In this document: one piece after another, positions 1 through 7,174 of the stretch
How positions within the stretch are numbered: the stretch's first letter is position 1
Layout of the letters: each line of letters begins with the position of its first letter
Assembly (NCBI GenBank): GCA_016197205.1
Contig: JACPWG010000115.1
Span: 1 to 58,352, forward strand
Length of the DNA: 58,352 nucleotides
Direction of reading: 5' to 3'
From: Planctomycetota bacterium
GTDB lineage: Bacteria > Planctomycetota > MHYJ01 > WSZJ01 > JACPWG01
Notes under the pieces: generated by a model
Told to the model about the DNA's origin: nothing
Database searches by the model: none
The model's input: only the letters and a program-made list of their open reading frames with translations
Program-made: the position numbers and the translations under genes

Positions 1-6
1 AGGCGC

Positions 7-176
7 TCAGTACCGCTCCACGAAGGTCGGTGACCAATGGCCGAAGGCAAGTTCGGCCGCCCGCGAGGCGCGCGAGCGAGGCGTAGTAACGGAGAACTAC
101 GTCGAGCGAGCGCAACGAAGCAGGCGGCCGAAATCGCCGAGCAAACTGGTCACCCAATTCTGTGGGGCGGTACTGA
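7..176 (+). repeat. MITE-like element family A, copy 1
   Basis: A 170-bp element bounded by inverted ends reading TCAGTACCGCYCCAC on both sides. The interior is an imperfect palindrome with matching GGCCGCCCGCGAGG and CAGGCGGCCGAAA arms. An inverted copy of exactly the same length lies at 18239-18408 and a diverged one at 31341-31527. No transposase is encoded, so it would be a non-autonomous element. It sits at the left end of the window. Function is unknown; the terminal repeats and fixed length are seen directly, mobility is inferred. Confidence 0.75.
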
Positions 177-301
177 GGCGAGGGCGGGCGGCCACACGGA
201 CGCCGTCGAGCGGAGCGGGAGGAACGGACCCCACAGAGGTGCCGAAAAACACGGCTTGAACATGTCCTCGAAGTGTCGTACAACTCGTGACTCCGCGCTC
301 C

Positions 302-1318
302 CTACGGCAGGATGCGGTCCAGCAGTTGGCCATTCCGGCCGCGGTAGAGGCCCAGGTGGAATTCCCGGGCGGCGGCGCGGACGCCGGCCTCGGACACGCG
401 TTCCGCGAGGAGATGCTCCGGCGGGGCGGGCACTCCGCGCGCCGCGGCGTCATCCAAGATGCTGCGGCGTTCCGCCGCGCGCGCGTCGCTCACGACCCGC
501 TGCACGCTCTCGGCGGTGGCATCCTTCCCCCAGGATTGGTCCGTGCGGAGGAGCACCCACTGCTCGCCGCTCGGCGTCTGGAGCATCGTGATGTCGTCCT
601 TGCGCTGGAACATCGCCGCGACGTCCTGGGGGCTGAAGGTGCGCGCGTGGGTGCCCGCGTGGTCGTCCGCCGCGGGGTGGGTGTGGAATCCGCCGACCAC
701 CTGGGTCGTATCGTCGAGGGGAGCGGGGTTTCGGTGGAAGGTCCCGCGCAGGCCACGCCTGAATTCCGCGTCGGTCGGGAACCGACCCTGTCCCCCGTTG
801 GCGAGGATCAGGTTGCCGTCCTTGTCGAGCATCAGCGTCGCGCCGTGCTCGAGCTGCCGCCGGACGGGGACCGTGTCGTCCGGGCGTGTGTGCCGGGAGG
901 CGGCGGAGGTTTGCTCGTTGACGTTCGTGGGGAACTTGATTTTGTCCGGGAGCGCGAAGAAGACGATCGGCGCCCTGCGGGCGAGATCCGCCGCGGGCTT
1001 GGCGCCGCCGAGGATGGACTCGTAATCCTGGGTGTTATCGTCCGGGGCGTTGGGTCCCGAGATCTGCCCGGTCGGCGGCCTGCCGTCGACCAGCGAGACG
1101 CCGGTCGGGAAGAGCGGGGACTCCTCGGGCGCGCCGCCGGTGCTTAGGGTTCGCTCCGCCCTCGCATAGTGGCGGGCGATCCTGCGACCCAGGAGGGTCA
1201 CGGCGCCGAGGAGCGCGATCGAGACGACGGCGAGGACGACGATGTATTCGGTGGTGGCGACGCCGGCACGGCCAGGTCGACGGCCGGGGCTCTGCTCCAG
1301 GGCGGGTGTGGTGTGCAT
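302..1318 (-). CDS. Flp-pilin-like membrane protein with C-terminal JAMM-like (JAB/DUF4329-type) domain
   Basis: A protein of 338 residues. Residues 19-44 carry a class III (Flp/TadE) signature: a basic stretch, a Gly, then ATTEYIVVLAVVSIALLGAV, with the Glu at +5 typical of TadV/prepilin-peptidase substrates. Residues 205-260 hold FHTHP (His212, His214) followed by FSPQD (Ser229, Asp232), which is the HxHP...SxxD metal-site pattern of JAMM/JAB-like hydrolases; DUF4329-type domains look similar. The start is fixed by AAGGAGGATCGAAG just upstream of the ATG. It is a single gene with its own promoter at 1348-1376. A pilin-type anchor fused to such a domain is unusual. The substrate is unknown, and the protein could be a surface-anchored peptidase or an inactive binding domain. 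Confidence 0.75.
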   Translation of the reverse strand: MHTTPALEQSPGRRPGRAGVATTEYIVVLAVVSIALLGAVTLLGRRIARHYARAERTLSTGGAPEESPLFPTGVSLVDGRPPTGQISGPNAPDDNTQDYESILGGAKPAADLARRAPIVFFALPDKIKFPTNVNEQTSAASRHTRPDDTVPVRRQLEHGATLMLDKDGNLILANGGQGRFPTDAEFRRGLRGTFHRNPAPLDDTTQVVGGFHTHPAADDHAGTHARTFSPQDVAAMFQRKDDITMLQTPSGEQWVLLRTDQSWGKDATAESVQRVVSDARAAERRSILDDAAARGVPAPPEHLLAERVSEAGVRAAAREFHLGLYRGRNGQLLDRILP

Positions 1319-1347
1319 CTTCGATCCTCCTTCGCTGTACCCTGTCT

Positions 1348-1376
1348 ATTCTAGCATGTCTGTTTATTCAGTTGAA
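1348..1376 (-). promoter_or_regulatory. Sigma70-type promoter of the Flp/JAMM gene
   Basis: On the minus strand TTCAAC (1371-1376), a 17-nt spacer and TAGAAT (1348-1353). The predicted start of transcription near 1341 gives a short leader containing the AAGGAGG ribosome site of the 302-1318 gene. Confidence 0.5.
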
Positions 1377-1714
1377 TCACACAGCAAAACTACAGCACAA
1401 GATGTGCCGCCGTCCGGCCTGCCGGGCATTTCACAACTCTCACACATGCCGCATGTTGTGCGCCGAGATGCGGACGGCCTGACGGGGCACCGCGCTACGA
1501 ATGGTGACGCTGTTTCGAAATGACTCGGCGAGCTCCGGCCGAGCTCCGGTAGCCCCCAGCCCAGAGGACACGGTCCCGGCCGCGGTCCAAGATGCTCAGC
1601 GCAGCGCCTCTACGGACCGGGCCGTTTCCTGGATTTCCGGTCCCAGTGAGGTGGTCCTCGCCGAGGATGCTCGAATTGGTGGTGTCCCCGCCGCACCGTC
1701 AGGCCAGCTTTCCC
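1377..1714. other. Intergenic spacer, no gene seen
   Basis: This stretch separates two divergent genes. It holds a direct repeat CGAGCTCCGG (near 1527-1547) and no frame with recognisable protein content. Confidence 0.5.
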
Positions 1715-1743
1715 TTGATTGCGGTTCAAGCGCGACTTACAAT
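1715..1743 (+). promoter_or_regulatory. Sigma70-type promoter of the HEPN operon
   Basis: TTGATT (1715-1720), a 17-nt spacer and TACAAT (1738-1743). The predicted leader of about 85 nt ends in GGAGAG seven bases before the ATG at 1837. This is one of the best promoter matches in the window. Confidence 0.6.
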
Positions 1744-1836
1744 CCTCTGTCGGACTCTTGGGACCGTTCCAGTTGACTCGAGATTGCGGCATCTGCTCCA
1801 CGGATCGTCGCTGCGCGAAGACCACGGAGAGACGCC

Positions 1837-2238
1837 ATGGCGTCGCAAGACTCTGTGCCAGATCTGGAGGGAAAGTCCCGCGAGAATCGAATGGTGAGCC
1901 GCTGGAGTCTGGAACAACGGTACTACGACGCCTGCGCGAGCCGCGCGTACTATGCCGCGCTTCAAGCGGCGCGGGCCGCATTGGAGCGCCATCTGCGGAT
2001 TGACACGGAGGGGATGAGCCATGCGAACATCCAGGCCGGCTTCAATGACGCCGTACGCCGGAAGAAACTCCCATGCGACACGCTCCTTCATGGCAAACTG
2101 AACGAGCTCATGGGGTTTCGGGATAAGGCGGACTACGGTCCCGGCCGGGTATCCGAGCGCATTGCCCGATTGGCCATGAGGACTACGGAGGAGTTCGCCG
2201 CACTCCTCTCTTCCGAGGGGAACCATGCTGACGCTTGA
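1837..2238 (+). CDS. HEPN-domain protein
   Basis: A protein of 133 residues. Residues 24-125 look like a HEPN domain: helical SRAYYAALQAARAAL (35-49), then GFRDKADYG (93-101), the R-x3-DY form common in HEPN proteins that pair with nucleotidyltransferases or act alone. The canonical R-x4-H ribonuclease motif is not intact (Arg95, Asp99, Tyr100), so nuclease activity cannot be assumed. GGAGAG precedes the ATG at 1837; a second ATG at 1891 is less well supported. It is the first gene of a three-gene operon and overlaps the next gene by 14 bp. No MNT-type nucleotidyltransferase lies beside it, so it is not a standard HEPN/MNT toxin-antitoxin pair. Confidence 0.75.
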   Translation: MASQDSVPDLEGKSRENRMVSRWSLEQRYYDACASRAYYAALQAARAALERHLRIDTEGMSHANIQAGFNDAVRRKKLPCDTLLHGKLNELMGFRDKADYGPGRVSERIARLAMRTTEEFAALLSSEGNHADA

Positions 2239-2566
2239 GCCTCGCGGGATGGGGATCCAAGCCACCGGCTGGGTCGTTGACCCGGACTTGGGACCTCTTT
2301 CCACCGATCCTGAGTCGGAGCCGGCCGTGCGGTTCGTCGCACTGCTTCGCCGGGAGTTCGGATCAAGCTTGGCGGGACCTGTGCACATCTTCCTCCGCGA
2401 CGAGGGCTACACAGCGGTGGCCGCCTTCTTCCGGGACGAGGAAGCTTGCCTCTCCGCAATCCAACGCATGGGCGCCGAAAGCGCCGAACTCCTCGACTCG
2501 AGCGGCGAATTGGTGGTGCTGTCGCCCGAAATCCGCGGGTCGCAGGAGAGCCATCATGCCGGTTGA
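2225..2566 (+). CDS. Hypothetical protein, middle gene of HEPN operon
   Basis: A protein of 113 residues that I do not recognise. It overlaps the HEPN gene by 14 bp and the next gene by 11 bp, so translation is probably coupled. It is acidic and compact, with predicted alternating strands and helices (RFVALLRREFG, GPVHIFLRDEGYTAVAAFF, AELLDSSGELVVLSPEI) and no signal peptide or membrane segment. A role as partner or regulator of the HEPN protein is inferred from position only. Confidence 0.6.
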   Translation: MLTLEPRGMGIQATGWVVDPDLGPLSTDPESEPAVRFVALLRREFGSSLAGPVHIFLRDEGYTAVAAFFRDEEACLSAIQRMGAESAELLDSSGELVVLSPEIRGSQESHHAG

Positions 2567-2840
2567 TTACGAAGAGGCCAAGAAGAAACTCAGTGCGCTC
2601 ATCAAACAATGTCCAGTTTGCGCCCAGAATCAGTGGGGGCTGCTTCCGAATTCGTTTTCCATGCCGATCGTGGATCTCGACTCGAAGAAGATGCATCTAG
2701 GTGGGGAGATGGTCCCGGTGCTGGTCCTGGCGTGCCAGAAGTGCGGACACCTGGAACTGTTCAACCCAATGCACCTTGGCGTGTACTCCAAGCCCTCCCC
2801 GAGTGCGGAAGGCACCCAAGCGCCTGGGACGAGTCGATAG
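2556..2840 (+). CDS. Small zinc-ribbon protein
   Basis: A protein of 94 residues starting MPVDYEEAKKKL. Two CxxC pairs, CPVC (residues 19-22) and CQKC (about 60-63), form a probable zinc ribbon. The start is placed at 2556 because AGGAGAG lies just upstream and the longer open frame 5' of it only reads through the previous gene. It is the third gene of the HEPN operon. Zinc ribbons of this size often bind nucleic acid or partner proteins; the actual role is unknown. Confidence 0.6.
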   Translation: MPVDYEEAKKKLSALIKQCPVCAQNQWGLLPNSFSMPIVDLDSKKMHLGGEMVPVLVLACQKCGHLELFNPMHLGVYSKPSPSAEGTQAPGTSR

Positions 2841-2910
2841 TGCATCCTTGTCCCCCAGGTCGGCGATCGGAGGTGCCGTCAGGGGAAAGTGCCCACACAA
2901 GAGTAAGCGC

Positions 2911-3046
2911 CCGCGCAAAAATAACTGCGCAGATTCGGACCTCGAGGCTCCTGGGGGCGCGGCCCTCTGGGCCGCGCTGCGCGGGCCGGAGGCCCGCGCC
3001 CCCAGGCATCGGTCGATCCACGAAAATGTAAAGTAATTCTTGCGCA
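2911..3046 (+). repeat. MITE-like element family B, copy 1
   Basis: About 136 bp. The ends are imperfect inverted repeats (CGCGCAAAAATAACT on the left; reverse complement of the right end TGCGCAAGAATTACT). The centre is a GC-rich hairpin built on GGGGCGCGG...CCGCGCCCC. Same-orientation copies lie at 46314-46448 and 51073-51186, and a decayed piece at 52308-52365. It encodes no transposase. It sits just past the end of the HEPN operon. Confidence 0.7.
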
Positions 3047-3272
3047 CACTCGAGGGATCATCTGAAGAAGATCGGGATCATCCTGCTGGGTGTCCCGATT
3101 GCGGGTTCCTTGGTCTGGAACAGGTAGGAGACCCATCACGAGAGTCCCGCGAACACGCCGGCGCCGCCTTCCGCAGGGAAGCAGCCCCCGCTCGGCCTCT
3201 GAGCCACCCAGGAGGGCTTGAACTCCGCGACCGACTGCGACGGCAACGGCAAGGAAAAACCTGGGGGCTGCG

Positions 3273-4346
3273 CTACAGCACGCCGTCCAGCCCCTCCTTC
3301 TCCAGCTTCTCCACGAGCTTCTTCACGTCCTGCGCGCGGTCCTTGTGGCAGATGAGCGTGGCGTCCTTGGTGTGCACGATGATCAGGTCCGAAACGCCGA
3401 CGGTCGCGATGAGATGGTCCTCGCCGAGGATGATCGAGTTCGACGTGTCCACGCCGCAGTGTCGCGCCAGGACGACGTTGCCGTCCTCGGTCTTCGCCAG
3501 GATGTCCTCCATCGAGCGCCAGCTCCCCACGTCGTCCCATTCGTAGGTCGCCTCGAGCATCACCACGTCCTCCGCCTTCTCCAGGACGGCGTAGTCGATG
3601 GAGATGCGCGGGCAGCGGGCGTAGGCGGCGCGCAGGGCCGCGGCCTCGCCGGGCGTGCCGAGGGCGTCGCGGACTCCATCCAGCTCCCGCCCCAGCTCGG
3701 GCGCGTGCCGCCGGATCGCGGCGAGGATCGCGGCGGCACGCCAGAGGAAGATCCCGCTGTTCCAAAAGTGCTCGCCGGTGGCGACCAGCTCGCGGGCCTT
3801 TGCCTGCACCGGCTTCTCGATGAAGCCCCGCACGCGGTACGCAGCCGCGCCGCGGATCTCGGCGGCCTTCTCCCCCTTCCACATGTAGCCGTAGCCGGTC
3901 GCGGGTGACGTCGGGCGAATCCCGAAGAGGATGAGGGCGTCCGAGCGCAGGGCGTGGTCGCAGGCGGCGCGCAGGCTCTGGAGCAGCTTCTCGCGCGGCC
4001 GGATGAAGTGGTCGGCGGGCAGGGCGACCATGATCGCCTCCGGGTCGCGCGCCTCGAGGATCGTCGCGGCGAGCCCGATGCACGGCGCGGTGTCGCGCCC
4101 GACCGGCTCGGCGATCACGTTCGCGGCGGGCAGCTCCGGGAGCGCCTCGCGGGCGCGCGCGACGTGCGCTTCGTTCGTGACGACGAGCACGCGTTCGGGC
4201 GGCACCAGGTCCGCGATGCGATCGACGGTCTCGCGCACGAGCGGGCGCTTGCCCACGAGGGGGATGAATTGCTTCGGGACGGAACGGCGGCTCCGCGGCC
4301 AGAACCGCGAGCCGACGCCGCCCGCCATGACGACTGCGTGGAGCAT
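3273..4346 (-). CDS. manC: Mannose-1-phosphate guanylyltransferase
   Basis: A protein of 357 residues that should make GDP-mannose from mannose-1-phosphate and GTP for glycans. The N-terminal nucleotidyltransferase motif is VVMAGGVGSRFWPRSRR (residues 5-21) with PKQFIPL after it. Further family marks are EPVGRDTAPCIGLAA (about 80-94), ALPADHFI, GYGYMWKGE, FIEKPVQAKA, WNSGIFLW and EWDDVGSWRS. It has the length of the short, monofunctional type without the phosphomannose isomerase domain. AAGGGC precedes the ATG. It is the same-strand neighbour of two FHA-kinase genes, with a gap of about 180 bp and no clear operon link. Confidence 0.92.
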   Translation of the reverse strand: MLHAVVMAGGVGSRFWPRSRRSVPKQFIPLVGKRPLVRETVDRIADLVPPERVLVVTNEAHVARAREALPELPAANVIAEPVGRDTAPCIGLAATILEARDPEAIMVALPADHFIRPREKLLQSLRAACDHALRSDALILFGIRPTSPATGYGYMWKGEKAAEIRGAAAYRVRGFIEKPVQAKARELVATGEHFWNSGIFLWRAAAILAAIRRHAPELGRELDGVRDALGTPGEAAALRAAYARCPRISIDYAVLEKAEDVVMLEATYEWDDVGSWRSMEDILAKTEDGNVVLARHCGVDTSNSIILGEDHLIATVGVSDLIIVHTKDATLICHKDRAQDVKKLVEKLEKEGLDGVL

Positions 4347-4530
4347 GCGAAGCCCTTAAGAACGGCCGGGTAGAGTCGAAGAAGCGCTCGGGTCCTGTTG
4401 CCGTGGGTGTGCGGGGCGGAAGCACCGCACCACAAAAAGGGGCCGCGCCGTACGCTGCGAGAGAACATGCGGGCAAGCATCGTGGCCCCGACCCACCTGC
4501 TTCGCCCGACGCCGGCGCGCCCGCGCGTCG

Positions 4531-6945
4531 CTACGGCTCCAGCCGCCGGATCGCGAGCATCGTGACGTCGTCGCTCCGGCGCGTGTCCCCGCGATGCCGG
4601 TCGATCCCGCGCAGCACCTCGCCCAGCATCGCGTGCGAACCGGTCGAGGCGGACTTGCCGACGACCTCGCAGAGCTGCTCCTCGGACCAGTCGCGCCCCT
4701 CGGCATCCTTCGCCTCGGTGACGCCGTCGGTGTAGAGGAGGATCCGGTCGAGCGGGAAGAGGTTGAAAACGCATTCCTCCAGGCAGAGCGCGTACTCCTG
4801 CTCCGCGCGCACGCCGAGGACGCGCCCCCGCACCCGCACGAGAGCGGTCCGACGCGTGGCCGCCTTCCAGATCACGGGCGGGTTGTGGCCCGCGCTCGCC
4901 ATCGAGAAGGTGTGCTGCGCGGAGTCCAGGATGCCGTAGATCGCGCTCACGAACATCCCTTGCGGAATCTCCTGGCAGATGCGGCGATTCACGGCGACCA
5001 GCGTCTCCCGCGGCGAAAGACCGCGCAAGCCCACCTCCCGCATGGCGCTCCGGACGTTGATCATGAAGAGCGCGCCCGCGTAGCCCTTGCCCGCCACGTC
5101 GGCGATGATCACCACGTGCCGGCGGTAGGCGATCTCGAACATGTCCACGTAATCCCCGCCCACGGCCTTCGCCGGGCGATACGCGTGCGCGATTTCGTAG
5201 CCCGGGACCTGCGGCAGCTCCGCGGGGATCATCTTTCGAATGACATGGAGCGCGCGCTCCCTGTCGTCCAGCGACAGGTCCTCGACGTCTCCGTCCCCGG
5301 GCGCGGGGGCGACCGCGGGGAGCGGCGTCTCGAGCTGCGGCGGCTCGTCTTCTCCGAACACGACGGTCGACGCCGGCCGGCGAGCCGCGCCCTGCACCGG
5401 CGTGGGCCCCGCGACGGCCGGCCCGGGAGCGGGCGCAACCGGCGGCACGCGCTGCGCCACAGGCGCGGAGCAGCGCTCCAGCAGCTCGGTGAGCCGCGCG
5501 ACAATCTCGTTCGGGTTACGCGGACGCGCGTCCGGATCGCGGGCCATCAGCCTCCGGACGAACGCCTCGACCGGTTCGGGCACGTCGCGCCGCAGCTCGC
5601 GCAGCGGGCGGAGGTCCTCGGCCCGGAAGCGTTTGAAGAACTCCTCCAGCGACTCGGCCTGGTACGGCGAGCTGCCGGCCAGGAGGTAGTAGAGGATGCC
5701 CCCGAGGGCATAGGCGTCGCAGCGGTGGTCGAGCTTCCGGTCGTCGATCTGCTCGGGTGAGACGAAGTTGATGATGTCCCCCGTGAGGTTCGTCCGCCCC
5801 GGCGGCGAGAGGCCGGAGTCCTCGAGGTTCATGCGGGTCCCCATGTCGACGACCTTCACGACCCCCTCCGGCGTGAAGAGGATGTTCGCGGGCCGCAGCT
5901 CCCGGTGGACGATCTTGCGTTCGTAGGCGTACTGGAGGGCGCGCGCGACTTGCAGGCCGACGTCGAGGGCCTGCGCGAGGGGCAGGGGGCCGTCCTGCTG
6001 GATGAGCTCGCGCAGCGTCCGGCCGGGGACGTGCTCCTGCACGAGGTAGTAGAGGCCCTTGTCCTCGCCGGCGTCGAAGGTCTGGACGACGTTCGCGTGG
6101 CTCAGGCTCGCCTCGGCGGTGGCGTGCCGCAGGAAGCGCGAGACCTCCTCCTGGTTTTCGGCGAGGTGCTCGAGCAGCACCTTCAGGGCCACCACGCGCT
6201 TCAACGTCACGTGCTCGGCCTTGAAGACCATGCCGATGGCGACCTGCCCGAGCGGCTCGAGAATGCGGTACTGCCCAAGGGTCTTCCCGGGAGAAAGGGC
6301 GTCGCATTGCGCGCAGAGGAGCTTCCCGTCGACGAGGCGGGCCTTCCCCTCGGCCAGCTCGCGCTTGATGACCAGCTTCCCGCAGGTCTCGCAGAAACGG
6401 TTCGCAAGGAGCATGTCCTCGGCGAGGAAACGCCCCAGGCCCGGCTCGACCCAGCCCGAGCGCCCGGGCGCGGCGGGGAGTGTCCCGATCGTCGCCGGCG
6501 AAACGGGCGTACGCGGCTCCGCGTCAGGCGGAGGCGACGGCTGCCCCTCGCTCGTCCCCGCGCCGGGGTTGCCGGCCGGGACCGCGGGCACGCTCGTCAT
6601 CCGCGGCGAGCTCCCCTGCCAAGCCTTGCTCTCGGCCATGGCGTCGACCAGTTCCACGGAGACGCAGGTCTCGCCGATGCGCACCTCGTCACCGGTCTTG
6701 AGCTGGTGGGGGGCCGTGATCCGCTCGCCGTTCACGTACGTCCCGCCGCGGCTGTTCGCGTCCTGGATGCGGCAGGACTCGCCGTCGAAGGAAATCTTGC
6801 AGTGCAGGCGGGAGACGGTCCGATCCGGGAGCATGACGTTGGCGGCGTCGGAGCGGCCGAGGGTGATGTCCTGGTCGCGCTCCAGGCGGACGACCGTCCC
6901 GCGGAACGGGCCGGTCGTGATCGTCAGTTCCGGTACGAGGGGCAT
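4531..6945 (-). CDS. FHA / zinc ribbon / pseudokinase / SpoIIE-phosphatase protein
   Basis: A protein of 804 residues. Domains in order: FHA (about 5-100; GRSD 30-33, SRLH, VNG); zinc ribbon (C185, C188, C211, C214); Ser/Thr kinase fold (226-490); proline-rich linker; SpoIIE/PP2C phosphatase (570-804; GGDY 596-599, Asp616, GKG, SAGHNPP, YTDGVTEA, Asp792-Asp793). The VALK lysine (K255) is kept, but the Gly-rich loop is GQVAIG, the catalytic loop reads HREL (Glu349 for Asp) and DFG is DMG. The kinase is therefore probably inactive or weak, while the phosphatase looks complete. The start at 6945 matches the paralogue at 7175-9580 (MPLK versus MPLV); a longer frame upstream has no family support. 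The two genes are tandem duplicates. Confidence 0.88.
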   Translation of the reverse strand: MPLVPELTITTGPFRGTVVRLERDQDITLGRSDAANVMLPDRTVSRLHCKISFDGESCRIQDANSRGGTYVNGERITAPHQLKTGDEVRIGETCVSVELVDAMAESKAWQGSSPRMTSVPAVPAGNPGAGTSEGQPSPPPDAEPRTPVSPATIGTLPAAPGRSGWVEPGLGRFLAEDMLLANRFCETCGKLVIKRELAEGKARLVDGKLLCAQCDALSPGKTLGQYRILEPLGQVAIGMVFKAEHVTLKRVVALKVLLEHLAENQEEVSRFLRHATAEASLSHANVVQTFDAGEDKGLYYLVQEHVPGRTLRELIQQDGPLPLAQALDVGLQVARALQYAYERKIVHRELRPANILFTPEGVVKVVDMGTRMNLEDSGLSPPGRTNLTGDIINFVSPEQIDDRKLDHRCDAYALGGILYYLLAGSSPYQAESLEEFFKRFRAEDLRPLRELRRDVPEPVEAFVRRLMARDPDARPRNPNEIVARLTELLERCSAPVAQRVPPVAPAPGPAVAGPTPVQGAARRPASTVVFGEDEPPQLETPLPAVAPAPGDGDVEDLSLDDRERALHVIRKMIPAELPQVPGYEIAHAYRPAKAVGGDYVDMFEIAYRRHVVIIADVAGKGYAGALFMINVRSAMREVGLRGLSPRETLVAVNRRICQEIPQGMFVSAIYGILDSAQHTFSMASAGHNPPVIWKAATRRTALVRVRGRVLGVRAEQEYALCLEECVFNLFPLDRILLYTDGVTEAKDAEGRDWSEEQLCEVVGKSASTGSHAMLGEVLRGIDRHRGDTRRSDDVTMLAIRRLEP

Positions 6946-7085
6946 GCGTCGGCTCCGGGGGGGAAGGGGCGACGGTGGCGTGCGCGGGCGGGAGGCCGAG
7001 CCTGTCTCACGGCAACGAGTTCCCCGTGGAGAATCCGAGGAAGCGACGCCGGTCGCGATGCGTCGGTCGCCGTACAAGCGCTTGA

Positions 7086-7152
7086 CCGGACCCGAGGGAA
7101 CCGAAGGACGCGCCGAGACCGCTCCCTCACGGTCGCGGTTCCGTTGGGCGGC
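7086..7152 (+). repeat. Dispersed repeat family C, copy 1
   Basis: A 60-70 bp unit with core CTCCCTCACGGTCGCGGTTC. Related copies are at 46483-46551 (same orientation) and at 38343-38404 and 46155-46207 (inverted). All lie between genes. It fills most of the spacer between the two FHA-kinase genes. Confidence 0.65.
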
Positions 7153-7174
7153 CTTCCCGCCGGGACGCGCGTTC

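Noticed and set aside
4434..4489. Possible minus-strand terminator after the 4531-6945 gene (GGGGCC ... GGCCCC then T5).
   Set aside because: The stem is only 6 bp with a loop of about 40 nt; too weak to call.
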